64,000 bases of DNA. Source: Methylocella silvestris. GTDB lineage: Bacteria > Pseudomonadota > Alphaproteobacteria > Rhizobiales > Beijerinckiaceae. Shown one piece after another: positions 43,212-52,970 of the stretch (its first letter is position 1; every line of letters starts with the position of its first letter). The DNA is taken from the NCBI RefSeq assembly GCF_002891535.1, contig NZ_PDZR01000001.1, forward strand, positions 434,001 through 498,000. The letters run 5' to 3'. Position numbers and translations under genes: made by a program. Below the pieces are notes generated by a model that was not told the DNA's origin, did no database searches, and was given only the letters and a program-made list of their open reading frames with translations.

Positions 43212-44306
43212 TCAAGCGGTGTCGAGCGCCGGATAGTCTGTATAGCCTTCCGCCGAGCCGCCATAAAATGTCTCGGCGTGGGGCGCGTTCAGCGGCGCGT
43301 TTTCGCGCAGCCGATCGACGAGATCGGGGTTGGCGATGAACAATTTGCCGAACGCGACAAGGTCGGCCCGGCCGGCCTCGAGCGCCTCGATCGCCAACTC
43401 GCGCGTATAGGCGTTGTTGGCGATATAGGCGCCGCTGAAGGATTTGCGCAGCGCCGAAAAATCGAACGACGCGATATCCCGCGCGCCGCCCGTCGCGCCT
43501 TCGATCACGTGGATATAGGCAAGGCCGCGCTCGCTCAGCGCAGCGACGAGCGGGAAGAACAGTTTTTCCGGATCGCTGTCGACCGCGTCATTGAAGGGGC
43601 TGACCGGCGAGAGCCGGATGCCGACACGCGATTTGTCCCAGACGGCAAGGATCGCGTCGGTGACCTCGAGGGCGAAGCGGATGCGGTTTTCCACCGATCC
43701 GCCATAAGAATCCTCGCGCTTGTTGGTCCCGTCCTTCAGGAACTGGTCGATCAGATAGCCGTTGGCGCCATGGATTTCGACGCCGTCGAAGCCGGCGCGC
43801 TTGGCGTTCTCGGCGGCGCGGCGATAGTCCGCAACGACGTGCGGGATTTCATCGAGCGCGAGCGCGCGCGGCGCCGAGACGGGCGCGAGCCCGCTCTCGA
43901 TAAAAGTGTCGGCCTTCGCCGTAAGGGCGGAGGGGGCGACGGGCGCGCCGCCCTGCGGCTGCAGCGACACATGCGAGATTCGGCCGACATGCCAGAGCTG
44001 GATGAAGATCAGCCCGCCCTCGTCATGGACGGCGTCCGTCACTTTTTTCCACCCCTCGACCTGCGCCTCGCTATAAATGCCGGGCGTTGCGATATAGCCT
44101 TGGCCTTCCTGCGAAATCTGCGTCGCCTCGCTGATGATGAGGCCGGCCGAGGCCCGTTGGCGGTAATATGTCGCGTTAAGATCATGCGGGGCGAGCGTGC
44201 CCCTGGCTGCGCGGCTGCGCGTGAGCGGCGCCATTACGATCCGGTTCGGCAGGCGAAGATCGCCGAGAGTGAACGGCGAAAACAAAATCTCGGCGTCGTC
44301 GGTCAT
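43212..44306 (-). CDS. Old yellow enzyme family alkene reductase
   Basis: FMN-dependent ene-reductase (NemA/XenB group) that reduces activated C=C bonds and some nitro compounds with NAD(P)H. The 364-residue TIM-barrel shows LPNRIVMAPLTRSRA, QLWHVGRISH, the substrate-binding GVEIHGANGYLIDQFLKDGTNKREDSYGG with His and Asn for the carbonyl oxygen, and the FMN-phosphate region NNAYTRELAIEALEAGRADLVAFGKLFIANPDL. Convergent with galU and upstream of no partner. Confidence 0.93.
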   Translation of the reverse strand: MTDDAEILFSPFTLGDLRLPNRIVMAPLTRSRAARGTLAPHDLNATYYRQRASAGLIISEATQISQEGQGYIATPGIYSEAQVEGWKKVTDAVHDEGGLIFIQLWHVGRISHVSLQPQGGAPVAPSALTAKADTFIESGLAPVSAPRALALDEIPHVVADYRRAAENAKRAGFDGVEIHGANGYLIDQFLKDGTNKREDSYGGSVENRIRFALEVTDAILAVWDKSRVGIRLSPVSPFNDAVDSDPEKLFFPLVAALSERGLAYIHVIEGATGGARDIASFDFSALRKSFSGAYIANNAYTRELAIEALEAGRADLVAFGKLFIANPDLVDRLRENAPLNAPHAETFYGGSAEGYTDYPALDTA

Positions 44307-44410
44307 CTATTGCTCCAACTTTCGGTAATTCTCAGGGCAGGATGACTGAGAACGCAGAAGCGCCCCTTGCGTTGCCGCAAAGCAGCATAGGCCCGGCGTT
44401 TTTAAAGCCC

Positions 44411-44665
44411 TTATTTCATGTTCAGCGCGGACATATAGAGTTCGAGAATCGCCTCCATCTCCATCCGCTCGGCGTGATCCTGCTTGCGCAGCCGGACGAT
44501 CTGGCGAACGACCTTGACGTCGAAGCCGCGGGCTTTCATCTCCGCATAGACGTCGCGGATGTCGTCGGCCAACGCCTTCTTTTCTTCCTCGAGCCGCTCC
44601 ACGCGCTCGACGAACTGGGTGAGTTCGGCGGCGGCGACGCCGCTTTCGGCGATATCTTTCGTCAT
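44411..44665 (-). CDS. gapR: GapR family nucleoid-associated protein (DUF2312)
   Basis: Eighty-four-residue coiled-coil DNA-binding protein: [50 protein letters not shown] then a C-terminal helix [13 protein letters not shown]. The family member GapR of Caulobacter binds overtwisted DNA ahead of forks and RNA polymerase. I chose the ATG at 44665 (MTKDIAES); an in-frame ATG at 44704 would add 13 residues. Conserved across alphaproteobacteria. Confidence 0.9.
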   Translation of the reverse strand: MTKDIAESGVAAAELTQFVERVERLEEEKKALADDIRDVYAEMKARGFDVKVVRQIVRLRKQDHAERMEMEAILELYMSALNMK

Positions 44666-44781
44666 TGGCGAAGGTCCTTCAGGATTGGTTCTAGCGTCCG
44701 CCATGTGGCGTTGCGGCGCGCGCGTCAAGGCGCGAGGGGCCGTCATCCCCGCTATTTGCGCTTTCGGTCCAGCGAATGCCC

Positions 44782-45606
44782 TCAACGCTCCGCATGCCGC
44801 CCCGTGCGGCTTGGCAAAAAGGCGAGCTGGCGCAATTCCGGCAGCGCCAGCACCGAGGCGAAGATCGGCGCGAGCCGATCGGCGTAGCGCTCCGCCTGTT
44901 CGTTTGTCGAAATCAGATCCTGACGAACCTCGACGAGCAGCCCGGCGAGGCCGCGCCGTGTCACTTCCTCGTCGAGCGTATCGCCGACAAGGGCGCCGTC
45001 GTATGGCTCATTGTCGCCGGTTTCGATCCCCGCCTCGCGGAGCGCGGCGATCAGGGGCGCGGCAAGACGCGCATCGCTGTCCCACAAAATTCCAACCTCC
45101 CAGGGCCGCTTTGCGCCGCGCCAGCAGGGCGTGAAGGAATGGATTGACAAGACCACGGGAAGCGGGCCGGCGGCGGTCATAGCATCGACCGCATGGGAGA
45201 CGGCATCGCGGTAAGGGCACCAATAGAGGGCGATGCGGCGCTCGATTTCCTCCGCCGCGATCGCCGCATTGCCCGGAACGATCGCGCCGTCGGACAATTG
45301 CATGACCAGCGTCGGGTCGTCGGCGCCGCGATTGGGATCGATCAGCAGCCGCGAAAAGCGCGAGAGAATCGCCGGCGCGCCGAACAGCGCGGCGAGGCGG
45401 AGCGTCAGCGCCCGCGCGCCAATATCAAAGCCGATATGGCGTTCGAGCTCGCTTTGCGGCAGGCCGAGCGTTCCATAGGCGGGCGGCAGCGCGTTCGAGG
45501 CGTGATCGCAGATAAAAAGCACGCCGGCCTCGCGTGCGCCCGCGATCCGCTCGACCGGCTCGAACGCGGCGGCCTCCAGGGCCGATGCGGGCTTGGTCAA
45601 GGTCAT
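44782..45606 (-). CDS. N-formylglutamate amidohydrolase family protein
   Basis: Protein of 274 residues of the FGase family of zinc hydrolases. Visible blocks are [58 protein letters not shown] and [10 protein letters not shown]. Members cleave N-formylglutamate in histidine breakdown, but no hut genes are nearby, so the substrate is open. gapR follows in the same direction after 116 bases. The 266 bases upstream, shared with the divergent DUF1036 gene, show no gene. Confidence 0.87.
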   Translation of the reverse strand: MTLTKPASALEAAAFEPVERIAGAREAGVLFICDHASNALPPAYGTLGLPQSELERHIGFDIGARALTLRLAALFGAPAILSRFSRLLIDPNRGADDPTLVMQLSDGAIVPGNAAIAAEEIERRIALYWCPYRDAVSHAVDAMTAAGPLPVVLSIHSFTPCWRGAKRPWEVGILWDSDARLAAPLIAALREAGIETGDNEPYDGALVGDTLDEEVTRRGLAGLLVEVRQDLISTNEQAERYADRLAPIFASVLALPELRQLAFLPSRTGRHAER

Positions 45607-45872
45607 CGATGCGTCTCCTTCAAAAAGAGGCGCGGCGTCTTGCGCTCAGGACGGCGAAAATAACCTGCAGGCGCGCCGCCGCAACTCGTTTTTGCCGGGA
45701 TTTGCGACTATCGGCGCGGGGGGGCGGCTCATTCATCGGCGGGGGCGCGCGCTCGGGCGCGGTTTGCTGGTCAATCCCTTGTCGCCGGGATAGAAGCGCC
45801 GTAGCGGCGGCAAGAATATCGTTCCAGAAAAGAACCCATGTCCGGCCAATTTCAACCACGACCTTGACGGCG

Positions 45873-46304
45873 ATGAAACAAGCGATTACTCCCGCGATCA
45901 TAGGGCTTGGGCTTCTTCTGGCCTCGGTCTTCCCTGCGTCGGCCGACTTTCGTCTCTGCAATAACACCGCGAGCAGGACCAGCATTTCGCTGGCCTACAC
46001 CGACGGCGAGATTTGGGTGAGCGAGGGCTGGTGGAATTTGAAGCCCGGCGCCTGTGAAACCCTCGTTCGCGGGCCGCTTGCGGCTGAATTCTACTATGTC
46101 TACGCGATGGATGAGCGTGGCGGCGAATGGAAGGGCAAGGCTTTCATGTGCACGCGCGACCGTGAATTCCGCATCCTGGGGCGCGAGGACTGCTACGTCC
46201 GCGGCTTCGACCGGACCGGCTTTTTTGAGGTCGATACGGGCAAGGAAGCCAAGAACTGGACGGTGCAGCTGACCGATCCCGCGCCTCAAAAGCCAACTCC
46301 CTGA
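45873..46304 (+). CDS. DUF1036 family exported protein
   Basis: Secreted or periplasmic protein of 143 residues with a signal peptide (MKQAITPAIIGLGLLLASVFPASA) and the DUF1036 domain: FRLCNNTASRTSISLAYTDGEIWVSEGWWNLKPGACETLV, YVYAMDERGGEWKGKAFMCTRDREFRI, EDCYVRGFDRTGFFEVDTG. Function unknown. Start at the ATG giving the signal peptide; the upstream open frame is a shadow. It precedes pyk by 22 bases, an arrangement seen in other Rhizobiales. Confidence 0.88.
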   Translation: MKQAITPAIIGLGLLLASVFPASADFRLCNNTASRTSISLAYTDGEIWVSEGWWNLKPGACETLVRGPLAAEFYYVYAMDERGGEWKGKAFMCTRDREFRILGREDCYVRGFDRTGFFEVDTGKEAKNWTVQLTDPAPQKPTP

Positions 46305-46326
46305 CTTATTTTACGAAGAGGCTGTC

Positions 46327-47811
46327 ATGCGGCGACTGCGACGGTGCAAGATCATTGCGACGATAGGACCAGCTTCCGCGAAGCAGGAGACGCTGGCGGC
46401 CTTGTTCAAGGCGGGCGCTGACGTCTTCCGCATCAATATGAGCCACGCCTCTCACGACGCCATGCGCGAGCAGGTGCGGATGATCCGCGCCGTGCAGAAG
46501 GAATTCAAGCGGCCGATCGGCATTCTGCTCGACCTTCAGGGGCCGAAGCTGCGCATCGGCCTGTTCAAGGACCGCGCCGTCAAGCTCGCGCGCGGCGCGA
46601 CCTTCACGCTCGACTCCAATCCGGAGCCCGGCGATGAGACCCGCGTCTGCCTGCCGCATCCCGAGATCCTGCGCGCTCTCGTGCCCGGCCATACGCTGCT
46701 GATCGACGACGGCAAGGTGCGCCTCCATGTCGTGACCGCCGACGCCTCGCACGCCGTCGCCGTTGTCGACGTCGCCGGGGAAATATCGAACCGCAAGGGC
46801 GTCAGCCTGCCGGACACTGAAATTCCGGTCTCGCCGATGACCGACAAGGACCGCGCCGATCTTGAGGCGGGGCTTGAGGCCGGCGTCGACTGGGTCGCGG
46901 TCTCCTTCGTGCAGCGGCCGGAGGACGTCGCCGAGGTCAAGAAACTGACCCGCGGCCGCGCGGCAGTGATGTCGAAGATCGAAAAGCCGCAGGCAATCGC
47001 CAAGCTCGAGGAGATCGTCGAAATCTCCGACGGGCTGATGGTCGCGCGCGGCGATCTTGGCGTCGAGATGCCGCTGGAAAAAGTGCCTGGCCTGCAAAAG
47101 CGCATCAGCCGCACCGCCCGCCGTCTCGGCAAGCCGGTGGTCGTTGCGACGCAGATGCTGGAATCGATGATCAATGCGCCGGTTCCAACCCGCGCCGAAG
47201 TATCCGACGTCGCGACGGCGGTGTTCGAGGGCGCCGACGCCGTAATGCTCTCGGCCGAAAGCGCCGCCGGCCATTATCCGGTCGAGGCCGTCTCGACCAT
47301 GAACCGCATCGCCGAAGAGGTGGAGCGCGACGCTTACTTTCGCGGCATCATCAATGCGCAGCGCACGACGCCCGAGGCGACCGGCGCCGACGCCATCGCG
47401 GTCGCGGCGCGCAACGTCGCCGAGACGCTCGATCTCAAGGCGATCGTCGCCTGGACCGCGTCCGGATCGACTGCGCTGCGGATCGCCCGCGAGCGGCCCG
47501 CCGCGCCGATCCTTGCGTTGACGCCTTTTCCCGAGACGGCCGGCCGTCTGGCGCTGGCCTGGGGCGTCCACGCCGTCGTCACCAAGGACGCGAACGACAT
47601 CGCCGACATGTCGGCGCGCGCCTCGAAATTCGCCTTCCGCGAGGGCTTCGCCTTTGTCGGCGACCGCATCATTATCGTCGCCGGCGTCCCCTTCGGCACG
47701 CCGGGCGCGACCAATATGGTGCGGATCGATTTCGTCGAGGAAGCGGCGACGCTGAGTTCAAGCGATTCGACCGCGACCCCGCTGGAACAGGCCGCGCAGG
47801 CGCAGCAATAA
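46327..47811 (+). CDS. pyk: Pyruvate kinase
   Basis: Glycolytic enzyme converting phosphoenolpyruvate and ADP to pyruvate and ATP. The 494-residue protein has RRCKIIATIGPAS, FRINMSHAS, LDLQGPKLRIG, the active-site block SKIEKPQAIAKLEEIVEISDGLMVARGDLGVEMP, and ATQMLESMINAPVPTRAEVSDVATAVFEGADAVMLS; a C-terminal alpha/beta domain with TASGSTALRIARERP follows. Probably co-transcribed with the DUF1036 gene. Convergent with the PBP gene, 10 bases apart. Confidence 0.96.
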   Translation: MRRLRRCKIIATIGPASAKQETLAALFKAGADVFRINMSHASHDAMREQVRMIRAVQKEFKRPIGILLDLQGPKLRIGLFKDRAVKLARGATFTLDSNPEPGDETRVCLPHPEILRALVPGHTLLIDDGKVRLHVVTADASHAVAVVDVAGEISNRKGVSLPDTEIPVSPMTDKDRADLEAGLEAGVDWVAVSFVQRPEDVAEVKKLTRGRAAVMSKIEKPQAIAKLEEIVEISDGLMVARGDLGVEMPLEKVPGLQKRISRTARRLGKPVVVATQMLESMINAPVPTRAEVSDVATAVFEGADAVMLSAESAAGHYPVEAVSTMNRIAEEVERDAYFRGIINAQRTTPEATGADAIAVAARNVAETLDLKAIVAWTASGSTALRIARERPAAPILALTPFPETAGRLALAWGVHAVVTKDANDIADMSARASKFAFREGFAFVGDRIIIVAGVPFGTPGATNMVRIDFVEEAATLSSSDSTATPLEQAAQAQQ

Positions 47812-47821
47812 AAACCTTCGC

Positions 47822-49963
47822 CTAACCGCCGCCGAACAGATTTTCAAAAAAATTGCGCTCGCGCGGCGCTGGCCGCGCCGCCGCTGACTCGCCCGGGCTG
47901 GGAATAAGACCGGGCGGCACGAGCCCGCCGTTGCGTCCGCGCGGAGAGGCGTCGGCCTCGGCCCGGCGCGGCTGCGCGGAAGGAAAAGCCGGATAGCCGG
48001 TCGGAGCTGCAGGCCCGCCCGCGTCCGCCACGGGCGGGGGAGAGCCGACGGACGTCGGCGCATCTGGCCAGAAGGGCGGCGGCGCGACGAGCGGCGCCTG
48101 CCACAGCCCGCCCGGCAGCGGCTGGGGCGGAATTCCCTGATGCGCCGCGCGCATGAAACGCGACCAGATCTCCACCGGCAGCGTGCCGCCGGAGGCCTTT
48201 TTCGTCGGCGAACTGTCGTCATTGCCGAGCCACACGCCGGTGACGAGATGGCTCGTGTATCCGACGAACCAAGCGTCGCGCCAATCCTGGCTGGTGCCGG
48301 TCTTGCCCGCCGCCTGCCAGCCCGGCACATCGCCCTTGCGCGCGGTGCCGGTCAGCAACGTCTCCTGCATCATGACGTTCATCATCGGCAGATAGGCTGC
48401 GTCGATGACGCGGCCGTTGCTCGACCCTTTGCGCACATAGAGCAGTTTTCCGGCGGCGGTCTTGACGCGGACGATGATATGCGGCTGCACGCCGATGCCG
48501 CCATTGGCGAAGGGCGCATAGGCGGCGACGAGTTCGAGCGGGCTCACCTCCGACGTGCCGAGCGCGATCGAGGCGTTGGGGCTGAGCTCCGAGACGATCC
48601 CCAGCCGATGCGCGGTGGCGACCACGGTTTTGGGGCCGACCTCGACGCCGAGCCGCACCGCCACCGTATTCAGGGACAGCGAAAGCGCCTTGGTGAGAGT
48701 GACAGGGCCGAAATATTGCCGCGAGTAATTTTCCGGCTGCCAGCCATGCACATTGATCGGGCCGTCTTCACGGATGGTCGCCGGGGTCAGCCCATGTTCC
48801 AGCGCGGCGAGATAGACGAAGGGCTTGAACGCTGATCCCGGCTGGCGCCTTGCGGCGGTCGCGCGGTTGAATTGGCTGTCGGCGTAATTGCGCCCGCCGA
48901 CCAGCGCCTTGATGCCGCCGGTCGGATCGAGCGACACCAGAGCGCCTTGGCCGACGCCGAATTTCGCGCCTTTCTGGTCGAGTTCCTCGGTCAGCGCCTT
49001 TTCGGCATTGGCCTGCAGCGCCGCGCTGATCGTCGTCGCGACGGTGATATCCTCCTCGATCGCGCCGACCGTATCGTCGAGAACGTCCATCACATAGTCG
49101 GCGGCGTAATTGGCCGTGCCCGCGCCATCCGATTTTGTCGCCGCCGCCGGATGGGCGAGGGCGAATTTTCCCATCGCGTCAGTAATAAAGCCCTCATCGA
49201 CCATGGCGGCGATGACTTGGCCCGCGCGCTCGCGCGCTCCGGCGGCGTTGCGGTTTGGCGCGAGCTTAGTCGGCGCCTTCATAAGGCCGGCGAGCGTCGC
49301 CGATTCGGCCAGCGTCAGCGCGCGCGCGCCATGGCCGAAATATTTCTGCGCCGCCGCCTCGACGCCATAGGCGCCGGAGCCGAAATAGACGCGATTGAGA
49401 TAGAGTTCGAGGATCTGGTTTTTCGAATATTTATGTTCGAGCCAGACCGCGAGGATCGCCTCCTGAATCTTGCGCGAAACCGTCCGCTCCTGCGTCAGGA
49501 ACAGATTTTTCGCAAGCTGCTGCGTCAGCGTCGAGCCGCCCTGCGTCGCCCCGCCGGCGGCGTTGCGGGTCAAAGCGCGCAAGATGCCGATCGGATCGAC
49601 GCCCAAATGGGAATAAAAGCGCCGGTCCTCGATGGCGACGAAGGCCTTTGGCAGATAGGGCGGCAGATCGGCGATCCGCACGCTCGCGCCGCCGGTGTCG
49701 CCGCGATTGGCGATGAGACTGCCGTCATCGGCGAGGATCGCGATGTTCGGCGGGCGCTTTGGCACCGCGAGCTGGTCGATCGGCGGCAGTTTTGTCGCGT
49801 AAAAGGCGATGATCGCCGCGCCCGCGACGCCGGCCCAGACCGCCAGCGTCAGCAGCAGCGAGGCCGCTCCGGCGAGGGTCAAGCCGCGTCGGCGCGGCTT
49901 CTTGCGCGGCGGGCCGCTGCGGGCGGGGCCGCGCTCTCCGCGGCTGGAGCCTTGAGTGGCCAT
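47822..49963 (-). CDS. Class A penicillin-binding protein (PBP1)
   Basis: Bifunctional peptidoglycan synthase of 713 residues: short cytoplasmic basic N-terminus, one transmembrane anchor (about 30-55), GT51 glycosyltransferase domain (IEDRRFYSHLGVDPIGI, GGSTLTQQLAKNLFL, RKIQEAILAVWLE) and transpeptidase domain with Ser377 in GSAFKPF, SLSLNTV as the SxN motif and AGKTGTSQD. The Pro-rich tail ends ERNFFENLFGGG. It is shorter than E. coli PBP1a and resembles the PBP1 copies of Rhizobiales. Confidence 0.93.
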   Translation of the reverse strand: MATQGSSRGERGPARSGPPRKKPRRRGLTLAGAASLLLTLAVWAGVAGAAIIAFYATKLPPIDQLAVPKRPPNIAILADDGSLIANRGDTGGASVRIADLPPYLPKAFVAIEDRRFYSHLGVDPIGILRALTRNAAGGATQGGSTLTQQLAKNLFLTQERTVSRKIQEAILAVWLEHKYSKNQILELYLNRVYFGSGAYGVEAAAQKYFGHGARALTLAESATLAGLMKAPTKLAPNRNAAGARERAGQVIAAMVDEGFITDAMGKFALAHPAAATKSDGAGTANYAADYVMDVLDDTVGAIEEDITVATTISAALQANAEKALTEELDQKGAKFGVGQGALVSLDPTGGIKALVGGRNYADSQFNRATAARRQPGSAFKPFVYLAALEHGLTPATIREDGPINVHGWQPENYSRQYFGPVTLTKALSLSLNTVAVRLGVEVGPKTVVATAHRLGIVSELSPNASIALGTSEVSPLELVAAYAPFANGGIGVQPHIIVRVKTAAGKLLYVRKGSSNGRVIDAAYLPMMNVMMQETLLTGTARKGDVPGWQAAGKTGTSQDWRDAWFVGYTSHLVTGVWLGNDDSSPTKKASGGTLPVEIWSRFMRAAHQGIPPQPLPGGLWQAPLVAPPPFWPDAPTSVGSPPPVADAGGPAAPTGYPAFPSAQPRRAEADASPRGRNGGLVPPGLIPSPGESAAARPAPRERNFFENLFGGG

Positions 49964-50270
49964 CGGCGGTCCCGCGTCGATCCGATCAGAACAGAGATTT
50001 TGGAGCTGAAGGCTGCAAAATCATGACGCTGATCTAGAGGGTTTGAGCTTAACGGGACGTAAACCGCGCGGGTGCGGCGATTTTGCGGCCTATCCCCACT
50101 CGCCTCGTCTGTTGACTAGATCGAGGATCGGCGCGGGGACAGGCGATCGCGAAGCCCTTGAAAACTCCGCCCCGGCGCTTGCGCATTTTGCAGCGCCGCG
50201 CCAAAGTCTCGCCCCCGGCGGGAGGCGATCTGGCTTGCGCGCGGCAATAATTGAATGGATTGGACGCGCT

Positions 50271-51389
50271 ATGAAAGTCACCCTTGAGCGAGCGGCCCTG
50301 CTCAAATCGCTTGGCCATGTTCATCGCGTGGTCGAGCGCCGCAACACCATTCCGATCCTGTCCAATGTGTTGCTGCGCGCCGAAGGCAAGGCGCTGCTGC
50401 TGAAGGCGACCGACCTTGACCTTGAGGTCACCGAGCGCCTCGCCGCCGATGTCGGCGTCGCCGGCGGGACGACGCTGCCGGCCCATACGCTCTATGACAT
50501 TGTGCGAAAGCTCCCCGACGGCTCGCAGGTCAGCCTGGAGATCGCCGGCGACAGCGGCCAGTTGCTGCTGCGCTCGGGCCGCTCGCGCTTCAATCTGCAA
50601 ACCCTGCCCGACAGCGATTTTCCCGATCTTGCGGCGGGCGACTTCAGCCATGATTTCCTGCTGCCCCCGGCCGATCTCAAGCGCCTGATCGAAAAGACGC
50701 AATTCGCCATCTCCAATGAAGAGACGCGCTATTATCTCAACGGCATTTTCATGCATTCGATGGAGGCGGAGGGCGCCTCGGTGCTGCGGGCGGTCGCGAC
50801 CGACGGCCACCGGCTGGCGCGCGTCGAGATCGCCTGCCCGAAAGGCGCCTCCGGCATGCCGGGCGTAATCGTGCCGCGCAAGGCGGTCACCGAGGTCCAG
50901 AAGCTGATCGAGGATCTCTCCGCCGATATCCGCGTCGAGCTGTCGACGACAAAGGCGCGCTTTACGTTTGGCGATGTGGTGCTGACCACAAAACTGATCG
51001 ACGGCACCTTTCCGGACTATATGCGGGTCATTCCGGCCGGCAATGACAAGCGGCTGATTGTCGAGCGCGGACCCTTCGCCGCCGCGGTCGACCGCGTCTC
51101 GACGATTTCCTCCGAGCGCGGCCGCGCCGTGAAACTCGCCATCGCCGACGGCAAGCTGACGCTGTCAGTCACAAACCCCGATTCCGGCTCGGCGCAGGAA
51201 GAACTCGACGTCGACTATGATTCGACGCCGCTCGATATCGGCTTCAACGCGAGATATCTGCTCGACATCACCGAACAGCTCGACAGCGACACGGCGCTCT
51301 TCAAACTCGCCGATCCCGGCTCCCCGACGCTGGTGCAGGACCGCGACGGGGCCAGCGCGCTTTATGTGCTGATGCCGATGCGGGTTTAA
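50271..51389 (+). CDS. dnaN: DNA polymerase III sliding clamp (beta subunit)
   Basis: Sliding clamp of the replicase, 372 residues, beginning MKVTLERAALLKSLGHVHRVVERRNTIPILSNVLL. Three repeated clamp domains with LPDSDFP, RYYLNGIFMH, ATDGHRLA and the C-terminal ALYVLMPMRV, whose surface binds clamp-interacting peptides. The frame is open to 50043, but similarity starts at the ATG at 50271. No dnaA or recF is beside it, and the next gene belongs to an accessory patch. Confidence 0.96.
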   Translation: MKVTLERAALLKSLGHVHRVVERRNTIPILSNVLLRAEGKALLLKATDLDLEVTERLAADVGVAGGTTLPAHTLYDIVRKLPDGSQVSLEIAGDSGQLLLRSGRSRFNLQTLPDSDFPDLAAGDFSHDFLLPPADLKRLIEKTQFAISNEETRYYLNGIFMHSMEAEGASVLRAVATDGHRLARVEIACPKGASGMPGVIVPRKAVTEVQKLIEDLSADIRVELSTTKARFTFGDVVLTTKLIDGTFPDYMRVIPAGNDKRLIVERGPFAAAVDRVSTISSERGRAVKLAIADGKLTLSVTNPDSGSAQEELDVDYDSTPLDIGFNARYLLDITEQLDSDTALFKLADPGSPTLVQDRDGASALYVLMPMRV

Positions 51390-51430
51390 GGGTCAATCGA
51401 TTTTGCGGTTAATTTTGGTGCATACTAGCC

Positions 51431-52621
51431 ATGTCGGATTTAGAGTTTGCAAATGTGGTTTTGCGCGGCCTAGTAGCTGAGCGCATAGAAGAAACCGATC
51501 ATACGAACATTCGGGCCTATTACAAGGGGCGGCAAATTAATGTGAGTAGATCGGAGTTAAATAGATATCGGTCACAAAAGGACACAATAAAGAAGCAAGG
51601 AGAGACCGATCTATGGATGCCGGAGTATTACGAGCACGCAGTTCAATTCGAGGGTGGTTTGAGAAGGCCTTTTAGCAGAATGGCCGACAACATAAGTGTC
51701 CAGTCAGATGAAGGTACATTAATCTCTGTTGAGAGGGCCTCTGAATTTTTTTGTATTAGTCTTCTAGATGTCGATGTTCTTGGGGGTGGCTTAAGACGCC
51801 TGCTGTCTCGCCCTTTCGGCTCAGGTGAAACAAGTGTGGCTGACTTGTTTCGTATCAATACAATTAAGGTGATTGGAGTGCGAGACGCGTTCGGTCGAAG
51901 CGCTGCACGTATGCACGAACTCGCCGGAGCTGCTATTTTTCATTTTGCTTACGGAAAAGGCGTACCGATATCATTCACTAAATCTTGGGAGCGTACAAAT
52001 TACTGGCTCGGTCGAAAGGAGCATGAAAGCATCCAATTTCCAGTTCGGACCTATAATTCGGAGCTGATCAGTTACTACAATCTAGCGCTCGCGAGCGACA
52101 GCCTTGTGCTTGGATATCTAGCTTTATACAAAATACTTGAGTATTTTTTTACATCTGTTTCGGAAGATGTGCTGCACCGTAAAATAAAAGATCATTTGGC
52201 TTCTCCAGATTTTGCACACACCAAAACAAAGAAATTACGCGAGTTGGTCAAGCTGATAACTGCATTCGAGACGCGCCTTGACGAAGTCGGGGCACTAAAA
52301 ATGGTTTTGTCGACCTACTTTGAAAAAAGTGATTTGCGCAATTGGATAGAACAATATCAAAATAAAAATGGGTGTTATTTCACAGAAAATGCAAATGTCT
52401 TCAATAAAGAAACAAGAATAGATTTATCAGAAAATACAATAATAAATAATATTTCGTCTAGGATTTATGCGGTAAGAAATGCACTTGTCCATAATAAGGA
52501 GGGAGAAATCGCGCGCTTTATTCCTTATTCTGGACAAGAGGATGTGCTCCATAAAGAAATTCAAATCCTAATATATCTTGCGGAGCAATTAATTATTAAG
52601 ACTGGGAAGGACATAGGCTGA
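51431..52621 (+). CDS. Uncharacterised protein with a HEPN-like C-terminus
   Basis: Protein of 396 residues that I cannot assign to a known named family. The gene is markedly richer in A+T than all neighbours (runs such as AAAATACAATAATAAATAAT near 52430), a sign of horizontal acquisition. The N-terminal 200 residues are mixed alpha/beta with no motif known to me. From about 205 the chain is helical: SYYNLALASDSLVLGYLALYKILEYFF, then helices, and RNALVH at 349-354. The last is an R-x4-H motif, the RNase signature of HEPN domains, in the usual late-helix context. HEPN proteins are common in toxin-antitoxin and antiphage systems; that role is inference. The start ATG has no strong Shine-Dalgarno. 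Confidence 0.75.
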   Translation: MSDLEFANVVLRGLVAERIEETDHTNIRAYYKGRQINVSRSELNRYRSQKDTIKKQGETDLWMPEYYEHAVQFEGGLRRPFSRMADNISVQSDEGTLISVERASEFFCISLLDVDVLGGGLRRLLSRPFGSGETSVADLFRINTIKVIGVRDAFGRSAARMHELAGAAIFHFAYGKGVPISFTKSWERTNYWLGRKEHESIQFPVRTYNSELISYYNLALASDSLVLGYLALYKILEYFFTSVSEDVLHRKIKDHLASPDFAHTKTKKLRELVKLITAFETRLDEVGALKMVLSTYFEKSDLRNWIEQYQNKNGCYFTENANVFNKETRIDLSENTIINNISSRIYAVRNALVHNKEGEIARFIPYSGQEDVLHKEIQILIYLAEQLIIKTGKDIG

Positions 52622-52837
52622 GTTTAGTTTTTTTGTCGCTAAGTGCGTAGAAACATGAAGTCAGTTGCTGGGGCACTTTAATACAATCACACAAAATACT
52701 TGCCGTGAAGAGTTGCCCGCAACAAGCGAGACGTCGTCGTTAAAAATGGGGAGCGCGTCGCGATAGATCCATCTTGTGCTGTCCTCCATGTGTTTTGAGC
52801 TCCAGCGCCTTGCGTTTGGAAATGCTCACTTCCTCCC

Positions 52838-52865
52838 GCAGCGCTCATGATGCAGCGCTCATGAT
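52838..52865. repeat. Tandem direct repeat of 14 bases, two copies
   Basis: GCAGCGCTCATGAT occurs twice head to tail without a gap, directly before the palindromic element. Each unit contains the CTCAT end of that element, so it may be a partial duplication of its border. Confidence 0.7.
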
Positions 52866-52970
52866 GAGGAGGGCTCGAAGAGACCGTCTCGAACCACGAG
52901 GGCGTCAACAACGTGCACTGAACGCATCCTTCGAGACGCCATTTCTCACGAAATGGCTCCGAGATGAGGG
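52858..52970. repeat. REP/RPE-like composite palindromic element
   Basis: The element starts with CTCATGATGAGGAGGGCTCG and ends with GAGATGAGGG. Inside, GTCTCGAA (52886-52893) is repeated inverted as TTCGAGAC (52930-52937), and GCCATTTC-TCAC-GAAATGGC (52938-52957) is a perfect 8-bp hairpin. Similar CCTCAT...GTCTCGAA...GAGG palindromes are dispersed in Bradyrhizobium-like genomes. Confidence 0.6.

Noticed and set aside
43196-43214. Short CCTCG tandem repeats after galU
   Set aside because: Only three to four 5-base units next to a hairpin; too short to mean a CRISPR or a variable repeat.
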